Shown: one piece after another, positions 1-12,600 of the stretch | Layout: each line of letters starts with the position of its first letter | Position numbering within the stretch: position 1 is the stretch's first letter | NCBI RefSeq assembly: GCF_036785885.1 | Contig: NC_092323.1 | Coordinates: 4,070,501-4,134,500 of the forward strand | Direction of reading: 5' to 3' | Length of the DNA stretch: 64,000 nt | Source of the DNA: Coffea arabica | Taxonomy: Eukaryota; Streptophyta; Magnoliopsida; Gentianales; Rubiaceae | The notes under the pieces: generated by a model | What the model was told of the DNA's origin: nothing | Databases searched by the model: none | The model's input: only the letters and a program-made list of their open reading frames with translations | Made by a program: the position numbers and the translations under genes

Positions 1-102
1 AGAAATCCGGGATGATAAATACTTATTAGAATTTTATATCCACATTGTTTTCAAATCGTAAGCTTAATAATCTAATTTCTGTGCCATTTTTCTTTTTTCT
101 AG

Positions 103-956
103 ATGGAGAGATTGGAAAAGGAGATCAAGGCAGCAAAGTTTGCTGAGCTCACCAATAAGCATTTTGCTGCCAGTTCGGTTCCAAAAGGCCTTCACTGCCT
201 TTCTTTGCGTTTGACAGATGAATACTCCTCTAATGCTCATGCACGAAAACAATTGCCTTCTCCTGAATTACTTCCTTTGCTTTCTGACAACTTGTACCAT
301 CATTTTGTGGTGTCAACCGATAACATTCTGGCTGCAGCAGTGGTGGTTAATTCTACCGTTCAGTCTTCTCTAAATCCTGAAAAAATTGTTTTCCATGTCA
401 TCACGGACAAGAAAACATATGCAGGCATGCATTCCTGGTTTGCGTTGAATCCTATCTCTCCTGCTATTATTGAAGTAAAAGGAGTTCATCAGTTTGATTG
501 GTTAACTAGAGAGAATGTTCCAGTGCTTGAAGCAGTGGAGAACCATAATGTGATTCGAAAGTATTACCATGGAAATCATGTGGCTGGGGCCAATCTCAGT
601 GATACCACTCCCAGAACATTCGCGTCAAAATTGCAGGCTAGAAGTCCCAAATATATATCTTTGCTCAACCATCTCAGAATATATTTGCCTGAGGTAGTCT
701 TTTCTTGCTACTTGCATATTTTTTGTACGTCTACAGTCTTTGATATACACAAAATACAGAAATCCACTTTCTCCTCCCCTTCCCCACGCCTTCTCTTTCT
801 CTCTGTCCCAATATATATCTTTGCTCAACCATCTCGGAATATATTTGCCTGAGGTAGTCTTTTCTCGTTACTTAATATTTTTTGTATGTCTACAGTCTTT
901 GATACACATGAAATACAGAAATCCACTTTCTCTTCCCCCTCCCCACGTTCTCTCTT

Positions 957-988
<32 letters not shown>

Positions 989-2680
989 GTGCAGCTGCAC
1001 TGTCATATCATTCCACAACCTGCAATTAGGTATTGTATTGTTCATATTTTTTCCTTTATTTAGAAGAAGTTGAACTAATTTTTAGTTTTTATTTATGAAT
1101 GCCAGTTAATGCTCTACTTGCCCTGTCCTAATGATGAATTTTGTGAACTTTAAATGAGAAATGATATTGGTTGCCTGTAAGTATATTGGCATAGAAAGCT
1201 GAATGACCTTAAACTGTGGGCAAACTTCAGTACCCTTTTTAAGCAATGGAAGCTAATGGAAAATTATGTGAGACATCCTTTGGTTTCTTTTGTCCTCCAG
1301 TGCTCTTATGAAATATTTTCTGTTTTTGTGTAGCTCTTTCCAAACCTCGACAAGGTGGTTTTCTTAGACGATGATGTCGTCATTCAGCAAGACTTGTCAC
1401 CTCTCTGGGATATCGATCTTCATGGAAAAGTCAATGGAGCTGTAGAAACCTGTAAAGGTGAAGATGAGTGGGTAATGTCTAAGAGATTCAGGAATTACTT
1501 CAATTTCTCTCATCCCCTTATAGCAAAGAATCTGAACCCTGAAGAATGTGCATGGGCTTACGGGATGAATATTTTTGACTTGCGTGCGTGGAGACAGACA
1601 AATGTAAGAGAGACTTATCATGCGTGGCTTAAGGAGGTAGGAGGAGCTTGTGTGCTTCTAAGGGACTTGAATGCTTTGCATCTATTGCACTTATGTGATT
1701 TCATATTATGAGAACTTTTGAAAAATAAGCAAAATCAAAATAAAAAAAATAATCAAGATTAAATTTTAGGAATTAAAAGTTGAGTTATGCGTAGATGAAT
1801 TTAGTTGTCAAGTTTGATTGCTATTTGTTTTGCAATTCCCTTTGATGCCTAGGGTCATCATATTATTTTTTTGTGTGCAAACTTAAGTTCTGAAGTTGGG
1901 TTGAAATTAGAGTACTGCTTTATACTTCTGCCTGCTTTCTGTAAACTTATGTTAGATTATTGTTATCCTGTACCCTAAAGTTAGATAAATGTTGTCCTGT
2001 AACCTAAAGTTAAGTTGTTGTCTTCATTGTAATTTGGATGTTAGTTGATTTTCGGCTTCCATGAAGCCAACACTAAATGATTCCTATTGATCTGGTGCCT
2101 TGGCAGCCATAATATCTCGCTGCCCCTGTTTTAGTTGTTGGCTAGCATGAGGAGGATATGGGGGGCTTAATATGCTCTTATCTAAAGTAGCACAGCGTTT
2201 GAGCTTCTTTCTGTTGTTAAAAGTGGTTAGATTGGTTTAAGAAATCTGATAAGAACTGGGATTGCTTTCACAATCTTAATTTTTTTCAAAGAATGTCTTT
2301 TGTTGTTGCTGTCTTGCATTGTTTATCAAGTGTCAAAAACTTTTGGACCTTGGTATGCTATGATAACTGTTTCTCACGGAAATGGTGGGGTATTGCAGAA
2401 TCTGATGTCAAACCTAACACTGTGGAAGCTAGGTACTTTACCTCCTGCTTTAATTGCATTCAAGGGTCATGTTCACCCAATTGACCCCTTCTGGCACATG
2501 CTTGGCTTGGGGTACCAGAACAAGACCAACATTGAAAATCTTAGAAAGGCTGCTGTAATTCACTACAACGGCCAAGCAAAGCCATGGCTGGAGATAGGTT
2601 TTGAGCATCTCCGACCATTTTGGACCAAGCATGTCAACTACTCCAATGACTTCGTCAGGAACTGCCACATTTTGGAGTAG
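103..2680 (+). CDS. GAUT14: Galacturonosyltransferase (GAUT13/14-like, GT8), 5' part outside window
   Basis: Three C-terminal exons are visible: 103-693, 1334-1636 and 2399-2680. All join in phase 0 and give 391 residues ending in TAG; GAUT proteins run to about 530 residues, so the signal-anchor and stem exons lie left of the window. The first exon follows a pyrimidine-rich TTCTAG acceptor. The second begins with the strand leading to the GT8 metal-binding triad (FLDDDVV). The last carries the conserved HYNG...KPW segment and ends NCHILE. Family knowledge: GAUTs are Golgi type II membrane glycosyltransferases that add galacturonic acid from UDP-GalA to homogalacturonan (pectin). The close resemblance to Arabidopsis GAUT13/14 is from memory of the family, not a search. 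One oddity: the donor of the first exon is copied 160 bp downstream (see findings). Function confident; the exact paralogue is less so. Confidence 0.93.
651..968 (+). repeat. Tandem duplication spanning an exon-intron junction
   Basis: Two copies of a 160-bp unit, about 651-810 and 811-968, differ at only a handful of positions. Copy 1 contains the last 43 coding bases of the GAUT exon and its GT donor at 694. Copy 2 repeats these, with a second intact donor at 854. Copy 2 runs into a TCTC/CACA microsatellite at about 950-990. Confidence 0.9.
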
Positions 2681-4789
2681 AAGTCCACTGATGAATTGCA
2701 TCGAAAGCAAAACATGGGATGGAAGCTGGAAAGAGAGTAGTTTTTCCTAAGATCGTTGCTCGGCTTTGAGAAACTTGTTGGTATGCATTTGACAAAAAAT
2801 TTGGACTGGGACACAATTTTTCATGGAAGCGACTGGATTTTGCTGCTGTCCTCCCTCTACCGAACAAGGGCCTGCGTTGGCATGGGTTTGAGATTCATTC
2901 TTTCATGTATAATAGCATTTCGTGATCTATTCTTTTTGGTTGCACAAAGGACATTATTTTTGACCTCCTCGATAGGCCTTACCAGTGTCTAATTGCTAAG
3001 AAGGAAATAATGGGAAGAAAGGGCGTGGATGGAAATGTGACTTAATGCCATTGGTTGTACAAATTGACCGAGAAGGAATCTAGGGATGCGGCCCCTCTTC
3101 CAGGCTCGCAGTTTGGCCCCATTAGGCATAGGAATGGAATTTTATTTTCTTTTTCCCCCTCTTTACTCCTCATTTTTATTATCTATGTTAGTTTGCTGCC
3201 GTTCACCGACTTTTCCCCCCCCCCCCCCTCCCCTATTGCGATTGTTTTATCGTTATGGTGACTTTAGAGGTAGATTCCTGAGCTTTGCTCAGATAGAGGT
3301 TCCCTTGAGCAAAGGAACTACTTTAGGTTACATTACATGTCGGTTCTGGTTTTGTACAATTCATGGATATTGTTGAAATGTGCAGAAAATTCTTTTTCAT
3401 TACCAAGTTATTGAGTTTTATTGTTGTTCTGCGATTTGGTACATGATGATGTTTGCTTGAATTGGGAGCCACATTTGATTTGCCTTTGAGTTGAATACTA
3501 TACCATGTTTCTGGATTAGGTGACGGATGTGATATAAAAGAGAAACAAAAGGAAAAGGGGGAAAGGATTCTTGTTTTAGGATATGCTTAGTTGGCGATGA
3601 CAAGAAAGGCATTAAGATTTGAGAATATAGATATAATAAATAAAAGAGTCTATTCCCATTTCTGATACGTCGAGCTTTTGGTGTTGGTGTATGGCAGCTA
3701 TTTCAAGGCCGCCGTATTCGGTTAGTTTAAGTAAAATCCACTGAGGAGACAAAGGTTGAGGATGACTGACTTGGTCCTTTCCAATTGAAAGAAAAGAAAA
3801 TGGTTCGGTGTAATTGCTGTTCTTAATTAAATACAACGGCTTTCTTTCTTTTCTCTTGTTTTTTTCCCGCTTATCCAAACCTTATTAATTATGTATCTTC
3901 TCATTTGTTTAAGTGATTTCCTACCAAAACAATTATATTGTAATTTGAATTTTATGATTATCGTGCCTCAACTAAATGTCACCTTTCTAACCACGGAGGA
4001 AAGTTCAAAAAAGAAAATAAAAACAAGGAAAATGAGACTGGCATTCAGGGCACAGTTGAAATCTGCCATCATATATATGTTGACATCCTTATGCTTTCTT
4101 TCCCTGTGGATTATGGGAAGGGAATATACGCCTTTATTTCATTAGTATAATTAATTAAATGATATCGGGAAGGCAATCCTTTTCGCAGATCGTTGAATTA
4201 TTTTAAATAAATATTTTATTTGTATCATAAATATATTTTTAATTTACTTTTTTATATTTTTAATTATTTTTTATTTTATATATATTACGTCACACACAAA
4301 AAGTGTTACAGTAATTATTTCAAATAATATTTTAAATAATTTTTTTTTCCAAACACACTCAATATGCAAATGTAGCACAGTGCAGAGTTAAAATAAAGCC
4401 ATAATCTTGAAAACAGAAAGTAGACGCAGTGTATTATTATTGTTATACTCTTTCCCAACCCAAAAAAAAAAGGAAAAAAAAACTAAAAAAGGAAAATATG
4501 TCGATTTTTCCACAGACTAAGGAGGATTGGAAGGAGAAGACAAAGGGCACAAAAGGATGGATGGATTCATAGACCATAGGTTTAGAAGACTTTGAAAACT
4601 CCGAAACAGCCTCGTCTCTGGGCATTTCTTTCATCTCTTCCTCTTCTTGAGACTTTTCATAATTATTATTTGTTAATTAATCGAAGATTATTTTACTATT
4701 AATTGCGTTACACGCATTGGCTGCTCCCCTCCTCCATTGGCTTTCGGTGCTTCAACTATTGAGCTTGTTGGCGAATAAGAGAGAGAGGA
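2681..4789. other. Intergenic: GAUT 3' UTR, poly-C tract, partial MITE-like repeat
   Basis: No gene is recognised. The first few hundred bases are presumably the GAUT 3' UTR. A C homopolymer lies at about 3217-3229. The stretch 4190-4360 is AT-rich and ends in a CCAAACACACTC-type terminus with an internal GTTACAGTAATT motif. It resembles the right half of the elements at 48496 and 51608, so it is probably a truncated member of that family. Small reading frames here show no family resemblance. Confidence 0.5.
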
Positions 4790-5489
4790 CACAGATCAGT
4801 TCTTGAGCCAAGTAAGCCCACTCAGATACAATTATATCTAATCTTCGACTAAGAGATTAATTAATTTAATTTGTGATTGATTCTTGATCATCCCAGTTAG
4901 TTGAAGTTTGACTTTTTTCGATTGATTTGCATTTTGGAGGTGACCCCAGTTAAAGATTTGCGTGGAGATTCTGTTTGAAGTATACCTCGCACTGTGAGTA
5001 TTGTCTTTGCTTTTTTTTCCCCCCTTATTTTGCTCCTTGTGTATAATTTTCTTCCTTTTCACTCTCTTACTTGATCCTTTTTGTGTATAATTTTGTGGAT
5101 TTAGATTTATTCGAGACAGCCTAAGTTGGGTTTATGTCTGTTTCTTTCGCAGCTCTTGATTCAAAGATTGATGCTTTTTCTTTTTATTTTTTTTTAGAAG
5201 TTGGTTGCTTGCTTGTGTAGATGGTATGTAATTGTCGTTATGGATTCCAGTATTCGTTGACCTTTTTCGTCTCCTAGCTTGCAAATCTTGATGGCTGATA
5301 TTCTTTTCTGCTAAACAGCTTTTTTAAAACATTAAACGTTTATTGTTGCTTCCCAGAAAGTGAGGATTTGGATGAGTTCTATAAATCATTGTGGAGATCC
5401 AATTTTCATTAATCAGTTGGAGATTTTGCATAAAGGACTATTTGTATATTGGAGATTGCCCAGGGCTCTAGTCAATATTTTGGGTTTCG

Positions 5490-7812
5490 ATGTCTAAAGT
5501 CTCTGAGATGGTAGAAACGTCCGCAGCTCCAGATCAGCTGGATATCAAGTTTAGGCTGATTGATGGATCGGATATAGGCCCCAAGAGTTATCCTGCTGCT
5601 GCTAGTGTGGCGACCTTGAAAGAAAGCATCCTTGCTCAATGGCCTAAAGGTAAATTAGATCTTTGAATTGATTTTATTTTGCTCTGGTTATGTCTCTTTT
5701 CTCGTTATTCCTGAGCATGCTTGGTTCATTGCTAGCTATAAATTTCTCCCTGAACGAGTGTCAAGACAGTTTTGTCCATGGACTAAGATTTGTACAAGGC
5801 TTGTTCTTGGCCTTTATGAGTTGAATTTCATTTAATTTGGTGGAATCAGTTAGTCTGAAAATATGCGGTTTGAAATTAATGGTGCTGCGAAGCTGCCATA
5901 GCTAGATTTATCTACAAACTTGGTGCCTTGAGTGGTATTTCATTAATTGTCAATCATCTTAAGCTTTGGTAAGTGTTGTCTGATTGTTTCCTCACCAAGA
6001 AAAGATAATTATATGGTAGTTCTCCCTACTATCTGGTTGACATGCTAGATTTGGCTCCTAAAATAAGCAATCATTTACAAACATAAGGTCAAAAGACAAG
6101 GACAATAAATGGTTTTCACATTTCCACTCCTTCAGATACTGAGCACATAATTTGCCATGGGGCCTTTTCTCATTTACTCACTTCCACAGGAGTATTTGAA
6201 AGTATCCATAACAGTTGCTCAAAGTAGAAGCAGAAGTTGAACGAGTCCTATCCATTCTTCGCTTCTGGTTGTTTGAGATTCTGGCTGAGATAGCTACCAA
6301 GCATAATTAATGAATAAATTATTAGATTAAAGATAACGAGGTTGCATTGCTCTTTTTCATTTGAACTTGTATTTTTCTTGGGAATTTTACATTATCTTGT
6401 CTAGAGACTGGAAATTAGATTCGGTGGATGATTATTAATCTCCATGGTGGAGGCTTTTGGAATCAGGTCCTTTAAAGAATAGAGAGTCTTGGGCATCTAC
6501 TCCCCTCTTTGTCTAGGGACTTCTTGTTGAGATGCTTGTTGTTTGTCAACCCTCCTTTCTGATTGCATAGATAGCTGTTAATCCTCCCATGTTTCTCAAA
6601 CTCTCGCACTTCTTGATATATTAGCTTAGCTTACACTAATAATGATATTCAGAACAACGTTTCATTGCCTTGTTGTGGTTATCAATAGAAAGCTAGTTAT
6701 TATTTCTTAGAGAGGCCTAGGAATCAGGCACGGCTGTAGTTATTTAATTACCGTCACTCCTTATAAGTTTCAAAAAGCATCAAGAAAAATCAACGCCAAT
6801 GTACTTCAAAATTTTCGTTGTTAAATGCACCTGTGTCTTATCCTTGCTTATTTGGAAATAACAAGAATGACATTAAAGAGGAGATTGAAGTTCTTGTTCA
6901 CCGCGAGAACCAGATTCCTATGATGGATTTTTGTAAATCACCGTGTTTCAATAAGTTATTTTCCAGTAAAGAATTCAGATACACCATAACATTGACTGAA
7001 GATATTGTATTTCTAGTGGTTATCGAATTTGCATTCTGTGAATGATCCTTTTCTTGCTACCAATCTTTTATGCCTTATTTAAATACATCGAAACTTAAAG
7101 CTGCTTGGTAAGCACTTCAAATGTTTGAGGAAACATTATTTTACTGAAAACTTTGTGGTTGCGGCAATGTGCATGATGATGCTGAAGCTACAAGTTGATC
7201 TGGAATCCAATGTAGCTTAGAATTGAAAATGATGATGATTGGGTGTAATGAGCAATTTAAGCCATTCTTGAGTCAGCTCTAGATGGAATGCTTGTCGATT
7301 CATTTGGTTTATTGCTTTTGACAATTTGGGTTCCACATTAAGCCAGCCATCCATGTCTGTGTTTGTGTAACAGATAAGGAAAATGGTCCTCGGACAGTGA
7401 AAGATGTCAAGTTAATAAGTGCTGGAAGAATATTGGAGAACAGTAGAACAGTCGGGGAATGCATGAGTCCATTGTGTGATGTCCCCGGTGGAGTTACAAC
7501 CATGCACGTTGTTGTTCAACCACCTCCTCAAGAAAAAGGTCAGTGGCTCATCTGGAAACCACTGCTACATTAGTCTTAAATGATGGCGTATTTTGAGGTG
7601 CTGATCAGTCGATGGGACGAAAAAAAGAAGAAGAAGATTGTTTGCTTGCTTCTTCCTCCTCCTTTCTTCTTTTTCCCTATTCCTTTTAAAGTGACAAATT
7701 TCACTTCAAAAGGATCTCTGTCTGGATAATTGAAGTTTGGCAGTTTTCTCTTATAACAGAAAAGGTGCCAAGTGACCCCAAGCAGAACAAGTGTGGTTGT
7801 GTCATATTGTGA
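5490..7812 (+). CDS. MUB: Membrane-anchored ubiquitin-fold protein (MUB1/2-like)
   Basis: Three exons, 5490-5649, 7374-7538 and 7760-7812, join in phase 1 at both junctions to give 125 residues; known MUBs are 117-124. Residues about 12-105 form the ubiquitin-like fold, starting IKFRLIDGSDIGP and followed by LISAGRILENSRTVGE. The last four residues, CVIL, are a CaaX prenylation box whose final Leu favours geranylgeranylation; a second Cys two residues upstream could be palmitoylated. Family knowledge: MUBs attach to the plasma membrane by their lipid and recruit certain E2 ubiquitin-conjugating enzymes; they are not conjugated like ubiquitin. The tiny last exon (17 codons plus stop) carries the whole lipid anchor, so skipping it would release the protein. 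The 5' UTR probably begins near 4790 and is likely interrupted by an intron, but its borders are not settled. Confidence 0.93.
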
Positions 7813-9576
7813 GAATCGGCTCTTAAAGCAGCATTACACTCAGGTTGGTAGGGCCTTGATTGATTCTATTTATAACGTATTTTCATGTTCTGCAAAAATT
7901 TATTTGAATCTTGCTGTTGGTTCAGACAGACAGAGGTGGAGAATGTGGATTTGGTAGAATAGAGAGTGAGGTCAAGGGGATTGCTGACCCAAGTAAGGTT
8001 GCTGTTGTTGAGTCCGATTGAAAACTCCAGGCACATGTGTCACCATATGAGTTTCTGCACTTCCATTTTCACTTCTTTTGTTGTTCATCATCCCACAGTC
8101 CAATTACGTAATCATGGCTGCAATTCATCAATTGAAAATTGTTGCTTCAAATAAATGCCTAATGTGTAAATACTATACTGTAATTCTCGTTCAATTCAGC
8201 AGCTTAGCCTGGGCGCTCAGTTGTGTGCCTTGTGCTTGAAAGTTGAAACTCAGCCGTGATGTAATTAGGGTCAAAACTCGCATTTTTCTTTCTTATAACT
8301 GTACCAGGTGGCGAACCTAAATATATATATCTACACATGGAAGAAGCTGGATTTATGCATGTTCCTGTTGTTCGGGTGAGATTCTTAAAATGATGATTTA
8401 GCTAGCCCCCTATTAGATCAGATGTTCTTTTATGCATGTAATCGAGACCCAGATTTCATCTAAGAATGTGAGGAATTGACTTGAAGAAAATAAGTGAAGA
8501 ACTCATATTGATTTTCTTTAAAAGTTAAAAAAGAAAGACTACTACTGTTTTCAGTTTTTTTTTTTCTTTCTTTTAGCAATGATACTTTCAGACATATGGC
8601 TGTTTCAAAGCTGCCTGAAATGCTTCTGCGGAAGAATGTAACCAGTTCGGTTCATACCGCGTAGGTCCCACTTATTGTCCTGTTCTCCTTGCCCGTCGTC
8701 GTTGCGGTGGGGTTGTGGGCTGATTTCTAACAATTAATCATTTTCTTTCCCACCAAGAAAAATAACTCAAAAATGTTATCCTTAAAACTAGTGATCAGAA
8801 AAATATCATAATGCCCCTCCCTGCGTAGAGTAGAATACCCTGATGCAGCAGCACCGCGTGCATGACAATCGTAAGAAATTTGTATAATGGTCACTGGAAA
8901 TTTTTATTTTTTCAATTTAGCCCTCACCTTTTCCACTACGAACTGATGCGGATAAGTTATCAAATTTGCAGGATTAATCGTACTTCGTTCTACAACACAT
9001 AAAAAATTAAGAATATGATTCAAGCAAGCCAAGCCAAGCCAAGTGTGAGGAACTATAAAATTTTCTTTTTGAAATATAATTAAGTATTAATTTTTACATT
9101 TATAATACAATGGGTTTAATTCATGTTTATGTTATTCAACGAAAACAATGTGATTAACTTTTTAAAAAAATAAGGATGAAATACTATTATATTTTTTCTC
9201 GTACAAATATATATAATGAGAGATAAATTAGATGACGTGGAATCGGAACCTCTCACTTACACTTAAACTAAAAGAAATACCCGTCCCTGCTGGCTGCTGC
9301 ATTCGACGGAGCTTAGTTCATCCTCATTGCATAAAGCTTTTCCATTTTTTGGGGTCCGAAATAACATTAACAGAATTTTTAAGGCCACAAAAGTAAATTG
9401 AACATTTTAACACTCGCTGGAAACTGCGAGAACACACAAGCACAGCCTACACAAAATTGTCCTTATGGAGCAATCGCCCACTTTTTTAAATTCCCACGCA
9501 AAAGTCCCCCTCTCTCCCAACAATCTTGTTCTGCAGCTTCTCATGCTTTCGGCCCCGGGAAGAAATCATTCGATAC
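7813..9576. other. Intergenic between MUB and ClpB
   Basis: MUB 3' UTR is followed by AT-rich DNA with no recognisable gene. A short AAGCC pentamer run is at about 9025-9040. The last 300 bases are the presumed ClpB promoter. I looked for clean heat-shock elements (alternating GAA/TTC units at 5-bp spacing) and saw only scattered, wrongly spaced TTC/GAA triplets. Confidence 0.5.
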
Positions 9577-9583
9577 TATAAAT
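9577..9583 (+). promoter_or_regulatory. Probable TATA box of the ClpB gene
   Basis: TATAAAT lies 77 bp upstream of the ClpB start codon. That would give a transcription start near 9610 and a 5' UTR of roughly 50 bases. It is inferred from position and consensus only. Confidence 0.5.
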
Positions 9584-9659
9584 TTGCATTTTATGAAAGT
9601 TATATTGAATATTAAATTCGATACTAGTTAGCTCTCAAACTACTATTACTACAACGATA

Positions 9660-12600
9660 ATGGCCACTACGACATCGTTCGCCGGCGTTCACTTCCATAT
9701 TCGGCCGTCTAATTCTACTTGTAGACCCTCCTTAGTTTCACAGCCAGCACCTGTATCATTAAACTTCTTGGCAAAGCCAAAAGCTCTCAAATCCCTAAAT
9801 TCGCTAAAATTAAAGCGCAAAGATGCATTTCTCACGAGAAGGTCAGAAAAGTTGGGCAGGAGCTCCCGGTCCTTCGTCGTCCGGTGCGAAACATCAAGTG
9901 GAAGGGTAATGATTCATCAAATTCACTCTAATGCTATTTTTTTTTTGCATGTAAATGAATGTTAATAATTGGAGCTGGTTACTGAATTTTGTTGAATGTG
10001 TGGGCACCAGATTACGCAGCAGGAGTTTACGGATATGGCGTGGCAAGCTATTGTGTCGTCGCCGGAAGTGGCGAAAGAGAATAAGCATCAGATAGTGGAG
10101 ACGGAGCACTTGATGAAGGCACTTTTGGAGCAGAAGAATGGGCTGGCTCGCCGGATTTTCTCCAAGGTTGGTGTGGACAACACTCGGCTTCTGGATGCTA
10201 CTGATAAGTTCATTCAACGCCAACCGAAGGTAATCAATTCTCGGTCTTCAACTAATTCTACTACTAGCTACTCTTATGAAGCTTAATAATTTTCTAGTTT
10301 AATTCCCTAGCATTTTGTGTAGTTGCTTGATGGGTTTATAATCTGCCGAGTTAGCTTACTCCAACTCGGTGGAGCCTTCACTTGTTCAAATGGGAATTTA
10401 TGGTGCTTGCATTAGCGTATTACATGCATAGATGGGTGAAAATATATCTAATTTGGCGCTAGTTGATCAGGTAGTAGTTTTTCTAAATCTGACGTATGAA
10501 GGGCGTAATATTTACAGTGCCATTCTTGTTCCGGAGAGGAGTGCGATTTTGATATTTGCAGGTACTACGTGTTTCATCTGCTTATCAATGTATACGTGGT
10601 GCCAGGTTCTTGGTGAGTCTGCTGGTTCAATGTTAGGACGAGATTTAGAGGCTTTGATTCAGCGAGCCAGGGATTACAAGAAAGAATATGGTGATTCATT
10701 TATGTCAGTTGAGCATTTAGTCCTCGGTTTTGTACAAGATAATCGATTTGGGAAGCAATTGTTCAAGGACTTCCAAATTTCCAGAAAAGCATTAAAGGAT
10801 GCCATCGAAGCTATAAGGGGACGGCAAAAAGTTATTGACCAAGGTGACAATAGTTATTTTCTGGTTGTCAAATGGTAGTTTGATTCACACAGGTGCATGT
10901 TACGGGGTTCTAAGCAAACTTTACTTACATTTCGTTGCTTTGGACGTTTAATGCTAGCTTACTTGGCATCTTCATGCTTTTCTCGCCTTTTTCAGGCGAA
11001 AAATTTAGCAGAGATATATGTACAGTTTTTCTGCTTTAAAATGATCTGTGAAGTTTCTCTGATATTGAAATTTGTAAGAGTGAGACAATGGTTATTAGTT
11101 TGCTCAAGATTTTGGCATTTACTACCGCATTAGAACCTTTTGGCTTGATACGTTTTTTGAGGCTAGACCATTCAGTGTGCGAATGGGATAGCTTCATATG
11201 ATGTCCCTGCAGAATACTTCGATACAATTGGGTATGCGAGATTGCAAGTGTAGATTTATTGATTTGCATTTTGTTTACGATGAAGTTATGATCTAAAGCT
11301 ATGCTTTGCAGTTTTCCAAGAGTATGTACAACGCAGCCATCGTGATTTTTCTGTGGTCTTCCACTTTATATACTCTGGACTTGTGTTGAAAATGTATTGT
11401 CGTAGTCTGGGTAATCAATGTTTCTTTGTTTTTCTGTATATTTTTTGAAAAGCTTCAGTTTGATACAGATCCTGAAGGGAAGTATGAGGCGCTAGAGAAA
11501 TATGGAAAAGATTTGACCACCATGGCGAGAGCGGGAAAACTGGACCCTGTTATAGGAAGGGATGACGAAATTCGAAGGTGCATTCAGATCCTTTCTAGGA
11601 GAACAAAGAACAATCCCGTTCTAATAGGTGAGCCAGGCGTTGGGAAAACTGCAATTTCCGAGGGGTAAGCTCAAGGTTTTTTTTTTTTTAATTTTTTTGT
11701 TTTTGCTGTCTGCAATAGAAATTTGTGGTAAACAACTAGAAAGGGTGTGCAAAGTCGGATAAATGAAGCTCGTCCATACATGTTTGTAAATTTTAGCTTT
11801 GTTATGAACTGTTAATTCAGGCTAACAATATCCTCCTTTAGGTATCTTCCTGTGGATGTTATGTGAGATTTATGGTAGCCCTGTATTTGATTTTCCTGAA
11901 ACTGGAACTCATTTTCTTTGTCCCTGTTTCACAGGCTTGCCCAAAGAATAGTGCAAGGAGATGTTCCTCAAGCATTGATGAACCGAAGGGTGTGTATTCT
12001 AGATGTTTACTGTAAAATTCTCCAATTGAATTTTTTTTTTTTTTTCATTTACACACTCACATCCTTTTTTTTTTGTTCTTTTTAATTTTTTTAAAAATTT
12101 ACTTTTTTACTTAAGGATCTGATTTTGGACTTTTAATTTGCAAGACAATGAGGAAATCTGTCCCAACTGATTCACTTTTTGGATGCAGTTGATATCCCTT
12201 GACATGGGAGCACTGATTGCAGGGGCTAAATATCGTGGAGAGTTTGAAGACAGATTGAAAGCGGTACTCAAGGAAGTTACAGATTCAGACGGGCAGATTA
12301 TCCTTTTTATTGATGAAATCCATACAGTTGTTGGAGCAGGTAATGTTTGTAAGTTCTGCAGGTCGATGAAAGATGCTTAGATGGTAAATAACCAAACAAG
12401 GTCTTATATGCTGTTAACTCCTACTAGCCCCTCAATCTTATCTGCAGTATTTCTTTCTTTTCTTTCCTATGAGCGCTATGAGGTTCACGTTAAGATGTCT
12501 GCATTTACATGCTGGACTTTATTTATCAGATGGAATTTTTTTCTATTAGTTGTTTGTCCTAGTGTGGTTTGTGATACTGTGCTTTAGGTTTGGTAGAAAT

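Noticed and set aside
740-1063. 107-codon plus frame in the GAUT intron
   Set aside because: It lies in the duplicated intron and the TCTC/CACA microsatellite and reads low-complexity Ser/Leu/His. It is explained by the tandem duplication.
9540-9600. Heat-shock elements upstream of ClpB
   Set aside because: TTC and GAA triplets occur but not at alternating 5-bp spacing, so I do not call an HSE although ClpB genes are usually heat-induced.
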